This document shows, piece after piece, positions 7,089 through 14,705 of a stretch of DNA of 35,197 bases. This DNA comes from an uncultured Dehalococcoidia bacterium (GTDB lineage: Bacteria; Chloroflexota; Dehalococcoidia; Lucifugimonadales; Lucifugimonadaceae). The stretch is from positions 1-35,197 of the forward strand of contig CAJWWK010000021.1 in NCBI GenBank assembly GCA_913048295.1, in the 5' to 3' direction. Numbering within the stretch: the first letter of the stretch is position 1; each line of letters begins with the position of its first letter. A program made the position numbers and the translations under genes. The notes beneath the pieces were generated by a model. It was not told where the DNA came from and ran no database searches. It saw only the letters and a program-made list of their open reading frames with translations.

Positions 7089-8180
7089 TTGAAAGCAGCC
7101 GTCCTTTTCGAATCGAACAAGCCCATGCCGATCGTGGAGCTCGACCAGTCGGAGCCAAAGTCCGGCGAAGTGCGGGTCAGAATGTCGGCCGCGGGTGTAT
7201 GCGCCTCGGACTATCACGTAATGACAGGGCACAACCCGACCCCGATGCCAATAGTCCTGGGCCATGAGGGTGCAGGCGTTGTCGAGGCTGTAGGGCCGGA
7301 CGTGACGAGCGTGAAAATAGGCGATCGCTGTGTATTGTCGTTCGTTGCGAACTGCGGCCACTGCAGGTCGTGCCGAACGGGACTTTCAAACCTCTGTGAC
7401 ACCAACCGTGAAACTGGAACCCGCCAGTATGACGGCACTTTTCGCCTTCACACCGACGATGGAACTGAGGTTCACCAGTTCGCCAAACTGGGAGTGTTCG
7501 CCGAATCGATAATCGTTCCCCACCAGGCCTGTTACCCGATTCCCGACGACGTACCGATGGAGGTTGCAGCTCTCATCGGCTGCTCGGTCACAACCGGCAT
7601 TGGCGGGGTGATCAACCAGCCGGGCATGCGTGCCGGAATGACCGTTGCTGTAATAGGCGCCGGAGGCGTGGGGCTGAACGCTCTTCAGGGTGCAAGGCTG
7701 ATGAACGCGTCGAAGGTGATTGCAGTCGATATCTTCGATCACAAGCTTGAATTTGCCTACAAGTTCGGGGCGACCGATGTTATTAATTCAAAGGAGCAGG
7801 ATCCGGTTGCGGCGATCCAGGAGATGACCGACGGCGGCGTTGATTTTGCATTCGACACATTCGGTCACAAGATCACGACCGAGCAGGCGTGGGGTGCCAC
7901 CCGCAAGGGCGGCACGACTGTCGTGGTGGGTCTTGCTCCCGACGGCATGACTGCCGAAATCCCGATGATCGATCTGGTCCGCAACCAGAAAACCCTTGTC
8001 GGCAGCTATTACGGCTCGGCCAGTCCGCACGAGACGTTCGGCAAGTTGCTCGACTTCTACCTGCAGGGCCGGATTGAAGTTGACGGGATGGTGACCCGCC
8101 GCCACAAGCTTGAGGACATTAACGAGGCATACGAACTGCTGGCGAAGGGCGAAGACGGCAGGGGAGTGATTATTTTTTAA
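7089..8180 (+). CDS. Zinc-dependent alcohol dehydrogenase, MDR superfamily
   Basis: A 363-residue medium-chain dehydrogenase/reductase, expected to oxidise an alcohol (or reduce an aldehyde) with NAD(P). The GroES-like domain has catalytic zinc ligands Cys38, His59-Glu60 and Cys165. The structural zinc lobe has Cys89, Cys92, Cys95 and Cys103 (CGHCRSCRTGLSNLC). The Rossmann domain has GAGGVG (190-195) and an Asp at the end of strand 2 (AVDIFD), which favours NAD over NADP. Start TTG 7089 has GGGAG seven bases upstream. The gene stands alone between the terminator and the repeat region. The class III-like layout suggests broad alcohol or S-hydroxymethyl thiol substrates, but the real substrate is unknown. 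Confidence 0.9.
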   Translation: MKAAVLFESNKPMPIVELDQSEPKSGEVRVRMSAAGVCASDYHVMTGHNPTPMPIVLGHEGAGVVEAVGPDVTSVKIGDRCVLSFVANCGHCRSCRTGLSNLCDTNRETGTRQYDGTFRLHTDDGTEVHQFAKLGVFAESIIVPHQACYPIPDDVPMEVAALIGCSVTTGIGGVINQPGMRAGMTVAVIGAGGVGLNALQGARLMNASKVIAVDIFDHKLEFAYKFGATDVINSKEQDPVAAIQEMTDGGVDFAFDTFGHKITTEQAWGATRKGGTTVVVGLAPDGMTAEIPMIDLVRNQKTLVGSYYGSASPHETFGKLLDFYLQGRIEVDGMVTRRHKLEDINEAYELLAKGEDGRGVIIF

Positions 8181-8206
8181 GGCTTGGCAAGGTTAGGGCT
8201 TCGGGC

Positions 8207-8242
8207 ATGGCGTTATGCTCCGGGCGTCGTCGGACGACTTGG
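8207..8242 (+). repeat. Hairpin repeat, copy 1
   Basis: Begins ATGGCGTTA and, 19 nt from its first base, forms the hairpin GTCGT-cgg-ACGAC (8226-8238) followed by TT. The other two copies have the same head, the same 19-nt spacing and a 5-3-5 hairpin with a different but still complementary stem. Confidence 0.7.
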
Positions 8243-8260
8243 TCGCGCATCGCAATCTAC

Positions 8261-8290
8261 CCTCCCCTAACCCCTCACTAAGGAGGGGGA
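8261..8290. repeat. GC-rich palindrome linked to hairpin repeat copy 1
   Basis: CCCCTC (8271-8276) and GAGGGG (8283-8288) pair around a six-base loop. The preceding CGCAATCTACCC and the following AAGGAGG-x-GGAC-x-GCGC are shared, with small changes, with the stretch after copy 2. The two units therefore look like a diverged tandem duplication. Confidence 0.5.
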
Positions 8291-8310
8291 CTGCGCAAAG
8301 TGCTCCGGGC

Positions 8311-8347
8311 ATGGGCGTTAGCGCCGGCCGTGCGAGGCGCACTTGCC
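8311..8347 (+). repeat. Hairpin repeat, copy 2
   Basis: Begins ATGGGCGTTAGCGCC. The hairpin GTGCG-agg-CGCAC (8330-8342) again starts 19 nt from the first base and is followed by TT. Its stem sequence differs from copies 1 and 3 but is fully paired. A second, larger stem ACTTGC/GCAAGT (8341-8346, 8363-8368) enclosing GCCAG/CTGGC follows directly. Confidence 0.7.
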
Positions 8348-8390
8348 AGATGACTGGCGTGAGCAAGTCGAGCGCCGCATTCTACCCCAG

Positions 8391-8436
8391 CACGCCCAGA
8401 GGGCACCCGCCTCCCGTAAGGAGGTGGACAGCGCGC
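8391..8436. repeat. GC-rich palindrome linked to hairpin repeat copy 2
   Basis: CCTCC-cgtaa-GGAGG (8410-8424), preceded by CGCCCAGAGGG-x-ACCCG and followed by GGACAGCGC. Nearly the same order of blocks occurs inverted at 34904-34949, so this is a dispersed repeat. Confidence 0.6.
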
Positions 8437-8544
8437 GCAAGGTGTGTGGTAGAGGAGACCTGATCGGGGTTGCGAGACAATCAAATGCACGGGTAGTTGC
8501 GAAGTGTAGAGGCTCTGGTGTGCCCCGCGGAGCTCGTGCCTTGT

Positions 8545-8583
8545 CGCCTAAGTCGGCTTCCGACGCCGGGCGACTAACGCCAT
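8545..8583 (-). repeat. Hairpin repeat, copy 3 (inverted)
   Basis: Read on the minus strand it starts ATGGCGTTAGTCGCCC at 8583. After 19 nt it forms GTCGG-aag-CCGAC (8564-8552) followed by TT. Flanking GTCGCC/GGCGAC (8543-8548, 8569-8574) extends the structure to 11 pairs with an internal loop. With copy 1 it forms terminal inverted repeats around a 377-nt block. Confidence 0.7.
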
Positions 8584-8673
8584 TTGTTCATTTTTTCACT
8601 TGCTGGTAAATCGGGTGACTGCTATCCTCCAAATCGGTCTTTTTTCGTACTCTAATTCAGTGTCTGGCAGTTG

Positions 8674-9078
8674 ATGTTCGAGGATTATTTCAGGCAGTAC
8701 GCGCTGCTCATCATTTTCGCCGCCGCTGCGGTATCTGTTCCCGTTGGGATGATGATGATGAGTTTCATGGCCCAGTCCATCGGGGTCAGGCCGTCCCGAC
8801 CTTCCGCGGTCAAAGAGAGTGCATACGAAGGGGGAATGCCCCCGTTCGGTGGGCGGCCGGCGCGATTTAACTTCCGCTACTACTACTACGCCCTGCTGTT
8901 CGTGATTTTCGACGTCGAAACCATTTTCCTGTTTCCGTGGGCCGTCAAATACGGTGTGCTGTCTCGCCAGTTCGGGTTCGCCGCACTCGGCGCGGTGCTG
9001 GTGTTTCTGGTAGTTGTGACCATCGCGTACGCCTACGCATGGCGAAAACATGCACTGGATTGGGTTTACAACGAATGA
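8674..9078 (+). CDS. nuoA: NADH-quinone oxidoreductase subunit A
   Basis: A 134-residue membrane subunit of complex I with three transmembrane helices (about 8-30, 70-92 and 102-124). The signature Y-E-G-G region followed by [20 protein letters not shown] identifies the family, with the buried acidic residues of FDVET near the quinone tunnel. ATG 8674 is chosen over the adjacent TTG 8671; neither has a strong Shine-Dalgarno site. It opens the nuo operon and overlaps nuoB by four bases (ATGA). Confidence 0.93.
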   Translation: MFEDYFRQYALLIIFAAAAVSVPVGMMMMSFMAQSIGVRPSRPSAVKESAYEGGMPPFGGRPARFNFRYYYYALLFVIFDVETIFLFPWAVKYGVLSRQFGFAALGAVLVFLVVVTIAYAYAWRKHALDWVYNE

Positions 9079-9734
9079 CCGGTCCAATATTGCCAAGATT
9101 AGTTGATCCGTACGGCGCTCCTCCCGGTGCCGACCCCAGAGGCGCGCTCCAGTCGATTACGCTCGATCTGGACCGAACTGAGGGGGACGCGGTCAACCGG
9201 ATGAAAGCGACTCACCTCGAGCCGTTCCCCGATCCCGTACTTGAAGTCCCCGATGAGCTGCAGCGAAGCGTGATCGTCAGCTCTATCGATTACCTGTTGA
9301 ACTGGGCACGTAAATCTTCTGTGTTCCCGTTGCAATCTGGCCTTGCCTGCTGTTCGTTCGAGATGATCAGTTCCGCCATGGCCAGGTTCGACCTCGCCCG
9401 TTTCGGCATGGAGGCGTTCCGTGCCTCGCCCCGGCAGGCCGACCTCCTGATCGTTGCCGGTACGGTCACGTGGAAAATGGCGGTTCCGCTGCGTCGGTTA
9501 TACGACCAGATGGCCGAGCCCCGGTGGGTCATTTCGATGGGCGTGTGCGCCACCTCAGGCGGCCCGTACTACCAGAGTTACTCGGTAGTTCCCGGTGTGA
9601 ACCACATCATGCCGGTCGATGTGTATGTGCCGGGGTGTCCGCCACGACCTGACGCCCTGCTGTACGGAATAATGCAGCTCCACGACAAGATTCGCCGATA
9701 CAGCCTTAAAGGGCAGGTGGCGGGGCAAGCATGA
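9075..9734 (+). CDS. nuoB: NADH-quinone oxidoreductase subunit B
   Basis: The subunit holding cluster N2, the last iron-sulfur centre before quinone. The adjacent cysteines in GLACCSFEM, the Cys of GVCATSGG and the Cys of [11 protein letters not shown] are the four expected [4Fe-4S] ligands. The 219-residue product has about 70 residues before the conserved [14 protein letters not shown] region, a longer N-terminus than the compact bacterial forms. ATG 9075 overlaps the nuoA stop and is preferred to in-frame upstream codons that lie within nuoA. It overlaps nuoC by four bases, so translation of A, B and C is probably coupled. Confidence 0.94.
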   Translation: MTGPILPRLVDPYGAPPGADPRGALQSITLDLDRTEGDAVNRMKATHLEPFPDPVLEVPDELQRSVIVSSIDYLLNWARKSSVFPLQSGLACCSFEMISSAMARFDLARFGMEAFRASPRQADLLIVAGTVTWKMAVPLRRLYDQMAEPRWVISMGVCATSGGPYYQSYSVVPGVNHIMPVDVYVPGCPPRPDALLYGIMQLHDKIRRYSLKGQVAGQA

Positions 9735-10300
9735 CCACGCCGTGGAGCGGGGCCGCTCTCGCCGAGGCCATTGAGGCATTTGCACCAGGCTCGACCGATA
9801 AGAGCCACGGTGGCGATGTCTGGTTGAAGCCGGAGGCGGCGTTCATGGTTTGCGAAGGTCTCAAGAGTCGCCCCGAGTTCAAGTTCGATCTCCTGAGCAG
9901 CGTCACCGCGGTCGACTACATCGATCATTTTGAGGTCGTATATCACCTCACATCGCTACCGAAAAACGCTTCGGCAGTGTTGAAAATTCGCGTTGGACTG
10001 GGCAGGACCGATGCAGTTGTCCCGAGTGTGGTGCCCATATGGCGGGGCGCCGATTACCAGGAGCGTGAAGTTTGGGACCTGATGGGCGTTCGCTTTAAGG
10101 GTCACCCGAACCACAAGCGGATCATGTTGTGGGAAGGTTTTCCGGGACATCCCCTGCGCAAGGACTACGTTACTTACGACCAGTCGATCGTCGCGTCGCT
10201 GGCTCCCGATGACGGTGCGTATGCGGCAGGATCTGAAACCGCCGTTGAACTTGGAACTGCCGGGTCTCAGCCGGCCCCCGGAGCCGGAGCCGAAGCCTAG
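9731..10300 (+). CDS. nuoC: NADH-quinone oxidoreductase subunit C
   Basis: The 30-kDa peripheral subunit of complex I (189 residues). It shows [20 protein letters not shown], the hallmark [24 protein letters not shown] segment and the closing GHPLRKDY. It has a short Gly/Ala/Pro-rich tail. The start ATG overlaps nuoB (ATGA) and the stop TAG shares one base with the nuoD start. C and D are separate genes here, not fused as in some enterobacteria. Confidence 0.94.
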   Translation: MTTPWSGAALAEAIEAFAPGSTDKSHGGDVWLKPEAAFMVCEGLKSRPEFKFDLLSSVTAVDYIDHFEVVYHLTSLPKNASAVLKIRVGLGRTDAVVPSVVPIWRGADYQEREVWDLMGVRFKGHPNHKRIMLWEGFPGHPLRKDYVTYDQSIVASLAPDDGAYAAGSETAVELGTAGSQPAPGAGAEA

Positions 10301-11412
10301 TGGCGATCAAAACACAGCCGGTCACGGTCAACCTCGGGCCGCAGCACCCGTCGACACACGGCGTGTTTCGATTACGGGTGATGTTCGACGGCGAAGAGAT
10401 CGTCGATGTTGAGCCGGTGTTTGGATACCTGCACCGCGGGTCGGAAAAGCTCGCCGAAGAGCGCACGTACACCCAGATCGTCACGCTGACCGACCGCATG
10501 GACTATGTATCGCCCATGCTTAACAACCAGGCCTACATGCTGGCGGTCGAAAAACTGGCTGGAATAGAGCCGACGCAGCGCGGGGTCTGGCTACGGATGA
10601 TCGCGGCAGAGTTGCAGCGGATTGCCAGCCACCTCGTTGCCACCGGGTTCCTATTGCAGGACCTCGGTGCACTCGGCACCCCCCTTATTTATGCAATGCG
10701 CGAGCGCGAGAACATTCTCGACCTGTTCGAGATGCTCTGCGGCGCGCGGATCACGAACTCGTACCTGAGGCCGGGCGGCGTCTTCATGGACGCCCCTACC
10801 GGATTCTGGCTGGCTCTCGATCGTGAACTCGTCGATATCGTGAACACGCTGGACGAGCTCGAGGAGTATTTGAGCGGGAACGAGATCGTATTCTCCCGAA
10901 CCAAGGGGACTGCTGTCCTCGCACCCGAACTGTTGATCAACGCATCGATAACCGGTCCGATGCTGCGTGCGAGCGGGGTCGACTGGGACCTGCGGCACCG
11001 CAACCCGTACGACTACTACGACAGGATCGAGTTCAAGCGGATTTTGCACACCGCGTCGGACAACTATGCACGGTACTGGGTGAGGGTGCAGGAAGCCCGC
11101 GAGAGCGTGAATATTATTCGGCAGTGCGTCGCTCAGATCGAGCCGGGGCCGGTCCGGCCCTCGTTCGATGACGTGCCACGCCTGATCCGGCCCCCAAAAG
11201 GTGATGCTTACGTCGCGATAGAAGGCTCCAAGGGCGAACTCGGCTTCTACCTCGTGAGCGATGGCGGTATTGCTCCATACCGAATGCATGTGCGTGCGCC
11301 CTCGCTCATTAACCTCACGCTGCTGCGCGACATGCTGATCGGCGGCCTGTTCGGCGACCTTTTCGTCAGCTTCGGCAGCGTCGATTTGAATATGGGGGAG
11401 GTTGACCGCTAG
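10300..11412 (+). CDS. nuoD: NADH-quinone oxidoreductase subunit D
   Basis: The 49-kDa quinone-binding subunit (370 residues), evolutionarily related to NiFe-hydrogenase large subunits. NLGPQHPSTHGV near the N-terminus supplies the His of the quinone site. GYLHRGSEKLAEERTY, DRMDYVSPM and the C-terminal end LFGDLFVSFGSVDLNMGEVDR match the family. The hydrogenase cysteines are absent, as expected for complex I. The GTG start shares its first base with the nuoC stop, and the nuoH start overlaps its own stop in the same way. Confidence 0.95.
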   Translation: MAIKTQPVTVNLGPQHPSTHGVFRLRVMFDGEEIVDVEPVFGYLHRGSEKLAEERTYTQIVTLTDRMDYVSPMLNNQAYMLAVEKLAGIEPTQRGVWLRMIAAELQRIASHLVATGFLLQDLGALGTPLIYAMRERENILDLFEMLCGARITNSYLRPGGVFMDAPTGFWLALDRELVDIVNTLDELEEYLSGNEIVFSRTKGTAVLAPELLINASITGPMLRASGVDWDLRHRNPYDYYDRIEFKRILHTASDNYARYWVRVQEARESVNIIRQCVAQIEPGPVRPSFDDVPRLIRPPKGDAYVAIEGSKGELGFYLVSDGGIAPYRMHVRAPSLINLTLLRDMLIGGLFGDLFVSFGSVDLNMGEVDR

Positions 11413-12743
11413 TGGACCCGGCCTTCCTCGACAATTCGCTCTGGCGCAACATCTACTGCAACCTTGCTGGCGACAGTGCCGGTTGCGCGGCGCGTGAGTA
11501 TTCGGCCGGCATGTTGCCTACTGGAATGGAATGGCTGGCGTTTGCGCTGGCCGCTGCCGCGATTATCGGTCTTTTTGTAAACGGTGTCCTCGGCGGGGTG
11601 ATAGTGCTGATATGGGGCGAGCGTCGGCTGTTCGGCCGGTTCCAGACTCGTACCGGCCCGAACCGGTGGGGTCCGTTCGGGTTGCTCACTCCGGTCGCCG
11701 ACGCGATCAAGACGATGTTCAAAGAAGATGTTGTCCCGAAAGATGCCGACAGAATTCTTTTCAACCTCGCGCCGGTCATGATTGCCGCCCCGGCGCTGCT
11801 GGTTTTTTCGGTGATTCCGTTCGGCGTCGGGACCTACGTCGCCGATCTGAATGTTGGTGTGTTGTTCATCATGGCCGTCACGTCGCTCACCACACTGGCA
11901 GTGCTAACGGCCGCATGGTCGTCGGGGAACCGCATTGCGATTCTCTCGGCGTTCCGTTCGGTGGCCCTGCTCATCAGCTATGAAATACCGATGGCGCTCG
12001 CACTGGTCGGCGTCATCATGCTGGCCGGCTCGATGTCGCTCGGGCAGATCATCGGAGCTCAGTCAATCCCGTTCATCCTGGTGCAGCCGCTCGCGGTGTT
12101 CGTCTTCTTTATCGCCGCGATGGCGGAAATGGCGAGGGCGCCGTTCGACCTGACCGAAGCCGAATCGGAACTGGCGGCCGGGTATTTGAACGACTATGCG
12201 AGCATGAAGTTCGGAATTTTCTTTCTTGCCGAGTTCATGGCCGAGATCAGCACATCGGCGATTATCACAGTGCTGTTCCTGAGTGGTTGGAGGGGCTGGG
12301 AGCCTGTTCCATCGCACCTGTGGTTCGGTGCGAAGTTGATACTGGTCCTGTTCGTAATCATCTGGTTCCGCATGACGCTGCCACGGCTGCGTATCGACCA
12401 GGTGCTGAAACTCGCCTGGAAGGGCCTGTTTGAACTCACATTGATCAATATCATCGTTACTGCGGTGTTGATAGCTATATGGCCGGAGCCGACGACAACG
12501 CGTCTGTGGATCATGGCGGCCGTGAACTGGCCGGTCGCAATAATCTCGATCTGGGCCGTGAGCAAGTTGCTCGGGACATCGGGCTACGACGACACAGAGC
12601 CCGATTCGGACGCGCCGGTGTATCCGGTTGCGACCGAGCAGATACCGGGTTCGGCGGTTCACATTTCAGGCGTTACTGGCCCCGATACGCAAGCTCGTAT
12701 TAGCAGTCCTGCGAACTCGCATATTGAACAGGGGGGCAACTGA
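11412..12743 (+). CDS. nuoH: NADH-quinone oxidoreductase subunit H
   Basis: The membrane subunit that links the quinone chamber to the proton pumps. Eight or more hydrophobic helices are visible. The loop GERRLFGRFQTRTGPNRWG and the acidic segment MARAPFDLTEAESELAAGY are diagnostic. At 443 residues it is longer than the usual 320-350. About 30 residues precede the first helix and a hydrophilic tail of about 55 residues follows the last one (from SKLLGTSGYDDTEPD). The start is GTG, sharing one base with the nuoD stop. The stop shares one base with the nuoI start. Confidence 0.94.
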   Translation: MDPAFLDNSLWRNIYCNLAGDSAGCAAREYSAGMLPTGMEWLAFALAAAAIIGLFVNGVLGGVIVLIWGERRLFGRFQTRTGPNRWGPFGLLTPVADAIKTMFKEDVVPKDADRILFNLAPVMIAAPALLVFSVIPFGVGTYVADLNVGVLFIMAVTSLTTLAVLTAAWSSGNRIAILSAFRSVALLISYEIPMALALVGVIMLAGSMSLGQIIGAQSIPFILVQPLAVFVFFIAAMAEMARAPFDLTEAESELAAGYLNDYASMKFGIFFLAEFMAEISTSAIITVLFLSGWRGWEPVPSHLWFGAKLILVLFVIIWFRMTLPRLRIDQVLKLAWKGLFELTLINIIVTAVLIAIWPEPTTTRLWIMAAVNWPVAIISIWAVSKLLGTSGYDDTEPDSDAPVYPVATEQIPGSAVHISGVTGPDTQARISSPANSHIEQGGN

Positions 12744-13408
12744 TGATCGGACTTGGTCTGCCTCGCGGGTTCCTGGTTACGCTGAAAAATTTCGTCAGGG
12801 CACCTGTAACCGTGCAGTACCCCGACCGTCACGTCGGCCTGTTCGGCGCGGCCAAAGAGGCGGGGATGAACCCGTTCAGGTTCGTGGTCAAAAGGCCGGT
12901 CGACTCGATCAAGGCGATCGCGGGCCTTGCAACCGTGCCGGTGGCACTCGAGCAATCGCCCCGGTTCCGGGGGAACGAATTCACGTTCTATGAAGACCGC
13001 TGTACGGCCTGTGCCAGCTGTGCCAAGTACTGCCCGCTCGGGATTATCGAGATAGTAAGTGTCCCGGGAAAGATCGACGCGCAAGAAGGCGAGAGCTACA
13101 AGCTAGAGGTTTTTGACATCGATATCGGGCGGTGCATGTTCTGCGGCCTCTGCGTCGAGGCATGCCCGTACGACGCCCTCCACATGGGCACGAAGTTCGA
13201 GCGATCGACCTATGTTCGGGACGAGCTGATTGTGACCCTGGATGAGCTGAACGCGGCCGAGAAAAAGCCAAGTTCGTTCTACCGCCCACAATTTGAGGAA
13301 AACGCGTTCGACCCCTATACCGAAACGGTCGACGACCACTACGACGCGGGCCGTCACGAGCGCCCATCGGACGAAGACCTGAAGAAGAAATGGGTCGACG
13401 AACGATGA
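12743..13408 (+). CDS. nuoI: NADH-quinone oxidoreductase subunit I
   Basis: A ferredoxin-like subunit carrying clusters N6a and N6b. Two CxxCxxCxxxCP motifs are complete: Cys87/90/93/97 and Cys131/134/137/141. The N-terminal VTVQYPDR segment is normal, but about 40 extra residues lie between it and the PRFRGNE segment. In the standard protein those two elements are only a few residues apart. The C-terminal tail is acidic and hydrophilic. It sits between nuoH and nuoJ with overlapping start and stop codons. Confidence 0.94.
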   Translation: MIGLGLPRGFLVTLKNFVRAPVTVQYPDRHVGLFGAAKEAGMNPFRFVVKRPVDSIKAIAGLATVPVALEQSPRFRGNEFTFYEDRCTACASCAKYCPLGIIEIVSVPGKIDAQEGESYKLEVFDIDIGRCMFCGLCVEACPYDALHMGTKFERSTYVRDELIVTLDELNAAEKKPSSFYRPQFEENAFDPYTETVDDHYDAGRHERPSDEDLKKKWVDER

Positions 13409-14100
13409 TGGAAGTTTCGACACTGACTAATGTCGCATTCTGGGGCGCTTCAACGATGACGCTGGGGTTCGCCCTGATCGTTGTCACCCAGCGCGACGTT
13501 TTCAGGGCGGCGATTGCGCTCGCGGGTTCGTTTCTGGGCGTTGGAATCCTGTATTTCGTGCTCAGCGCGGAGTTCGTCGGGGTCGTTCAGATCCTCGTCT
13601 ACGTCGGCGCAATTTCGGTATTGATGGCGTTTGCTGTGATGTTCATCCAGGACGTTACCGCGGGCAGTCGACCGGTGCAGGGTCGGCTGGTCGGCGCAAC
13701 CATGGGGGCGCTCATTCTCGCCGCGGTGGCGTTTACGGCAGTGAACACCGAATGGTCGACAATGGACGACATTACCGACCCTATCGCCGTTGCCGCGCTC
13801 ACCGAGGGATATGTCGAGATCGGCACCGGTGACGATACGACGGTCGCTATCACCGCACCGGCGGAAACGACCGAACTGGTGATTGAAAACGGCGGGGTGC
13901 TGGTCGACAGCACGGGTGCCGTGGGCGTTCTGCTCGTTCGCGAATACGTGCTCGCCTTCGAGATCATCGGTTTGCTGCTGGTGGCCGCGCTGATCGGCGG
14001 GTTGCTGTTGATGCGCAACCCCGGGCCCGGCTCAGAGGCCGCGGCAGAGGCAAAGGAAGACGCGGACGCCGAGACAGTGGGATCGGAGGCATCGGTATGA
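13405..14100 (+). CDS. nuoJ: NADH-quinone oxidoreductase subunit J
   Basis: A five-helix membrane subunit (231 residues). ALAGSFLGVGILYFVLSAEFVGVVQILVYVGAISVLMAFAV is split here by description only: the conserved parts are the pi-bulge region around EFVGVVQILVYVGA and the following VLMAFAVMF. A long hydrophilic loop (about residues 110-165, rich in Thr and acidic residues) precedes the last helix. ATG 13405 is preferred because it overlaps the nuoI stop (ATGA); the in-frame ATG 13390 lies further inside nuoI. The stop overlaps nuoK by four bases. Confidence 0.92.
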   Translation: MMEVSTLTNVAFWGASTMTLGFALIVVTQRDVFRAAIALAGSFLGVGILYFVLSAEFVGVVQILVYVGAISVLMAFAVMFIQDVTAGSRPVQGRLVGATMGALILAAVAFTAVNTEWSTMDDITDPIAVAALTEGYVEIGTGDDTTVAITAPAETTELVIENGGVLVDSTGAVGVLLVREYVLAFEIIGLLLVAALIGGLLLMRNPGPGSEAAAEAKEDADAETVGSEASV

Positions 14101-14447
14101 CTGTCGAAAACGTCCTACTCGTCTCAGCCGCGCTATTTGCACTCGGTGCCTACGGTGCCGTATCGCGGAGCAGCCTGATTACGGTAATCATGTCGCTCGA
14201 ACTGATGTTTAACGCAGTTGTCCTTGCCGCAGTCGCGTTCAGCCGCTTCACCCCTTCGGCCGCCTTGCTCAGCGGTGATCCCGTCACTGCCGAGGCCATT
14301 CGTTCAGCGCTCACCGGACATGCGTTTGCAATTTTCGTTATCGCGGTCGCCGCCGGTGAAGCCGCGCTGGCATTCGCGCTTGTTTTTGCCATGTTCAGGG
14401 CACGTGAATCGATAGAAATTACCGATGCGTCTGTGATGAAAAATTAA
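14097..14447 (+). CDS. nuoK: NADH-quinone oxidoreductase subunit K
   Basis: A small MnhC/Mrp-related antiporter-like subunit of complex I, 116 residues with three transmembrane helices. The two buried glutamates needed for proton transfer are present, in VIMSLELMFNAV and in VIAVAAGEAALAFAL. The start ATG overlaps nuoJ by four bases. After its stop the tight packing of the operon breaks, with a 53-nt AT-rich spacer before a small extra gene. Confidence 0.93.
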   Translation: MTVENVLLVSAALFALGAYGAVSRSSLITVIMSLELMFNAVVLAAVAFSRFTPSAALLSGDPVTAEAIRSALTGHAFAIFVIAVAAGEAALAFALVFAMFRARESIEITDASVMKN

Positions 14448-14500
14448 TCGTGGTTTTCATGAATATGAATTAGAAAACTGGAATTCGAATTTAGATAACC

Positions 14501-14695
14501 ATGTGGGTCGACTACAAGAAAACACCGAACCTGATCTCCGCACAGATGTGGAAGGACCTCCTCGAGGGAGAAGGGCTGCCGACGATGATCCTCCCCGAGG
14601 GCGACATCCTCGATTGGGCGGAGGACGCCGCCTTCCGGGTGATGGTGCCGAAGGGTCGGGAACACGTTGCCGACGAAATTTTGAGAAAGCTTTAG
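14501..14695 (+). CDS. Small DUF2007-like protein inside the nuo operon
   Basis: A 64-residue soluble protein placed between nuoK and nuoL in the same orientation, 10 nt before nuoL. The layout recalls the DUF2007 putative signal-transducing fold (ferredoxin-like, PII-related): an N-terminal helix that selects SAQMWKDLLEGEGLPTMI, a middle strand, and the C-terminal FRVMVPKGREHVADEIL. The match is from pattern memory and is only moderate. It has no Cys, no membrane helix and no signal peptide. The operon position suggests a role linked to complex I assembly or regulation, but this is inference. The Shine-Dalgarno site is weak. Confidence 0.7.
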   Translation: MWVDYKKTPNLISAQMWKDLLEGEGLPTMILPEGDILDWAEDAAFRVMVPKGREHVADEILRKL

Positions 14696-14705
14696 CAGGG
14701 ACACT

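Larger units (their letters stand above)
8181..8673. other. Repeat-bearing intergenic region upstream of nuoA
   Basis: About 490 nt without a protein gene. It contains three copies of a hairpin repeat (8207-8242, 8311-8347, and 8545-8583 inverted) and two GC-rich palindromes, listed separately. The last 90 nt before nuoA are T-rich and probably hold its promoter. TTGTTC (8584-8589) and TAAATC (8607-8612) are 17 nt apart but match consensus only weakly. Confidence 0.6.
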
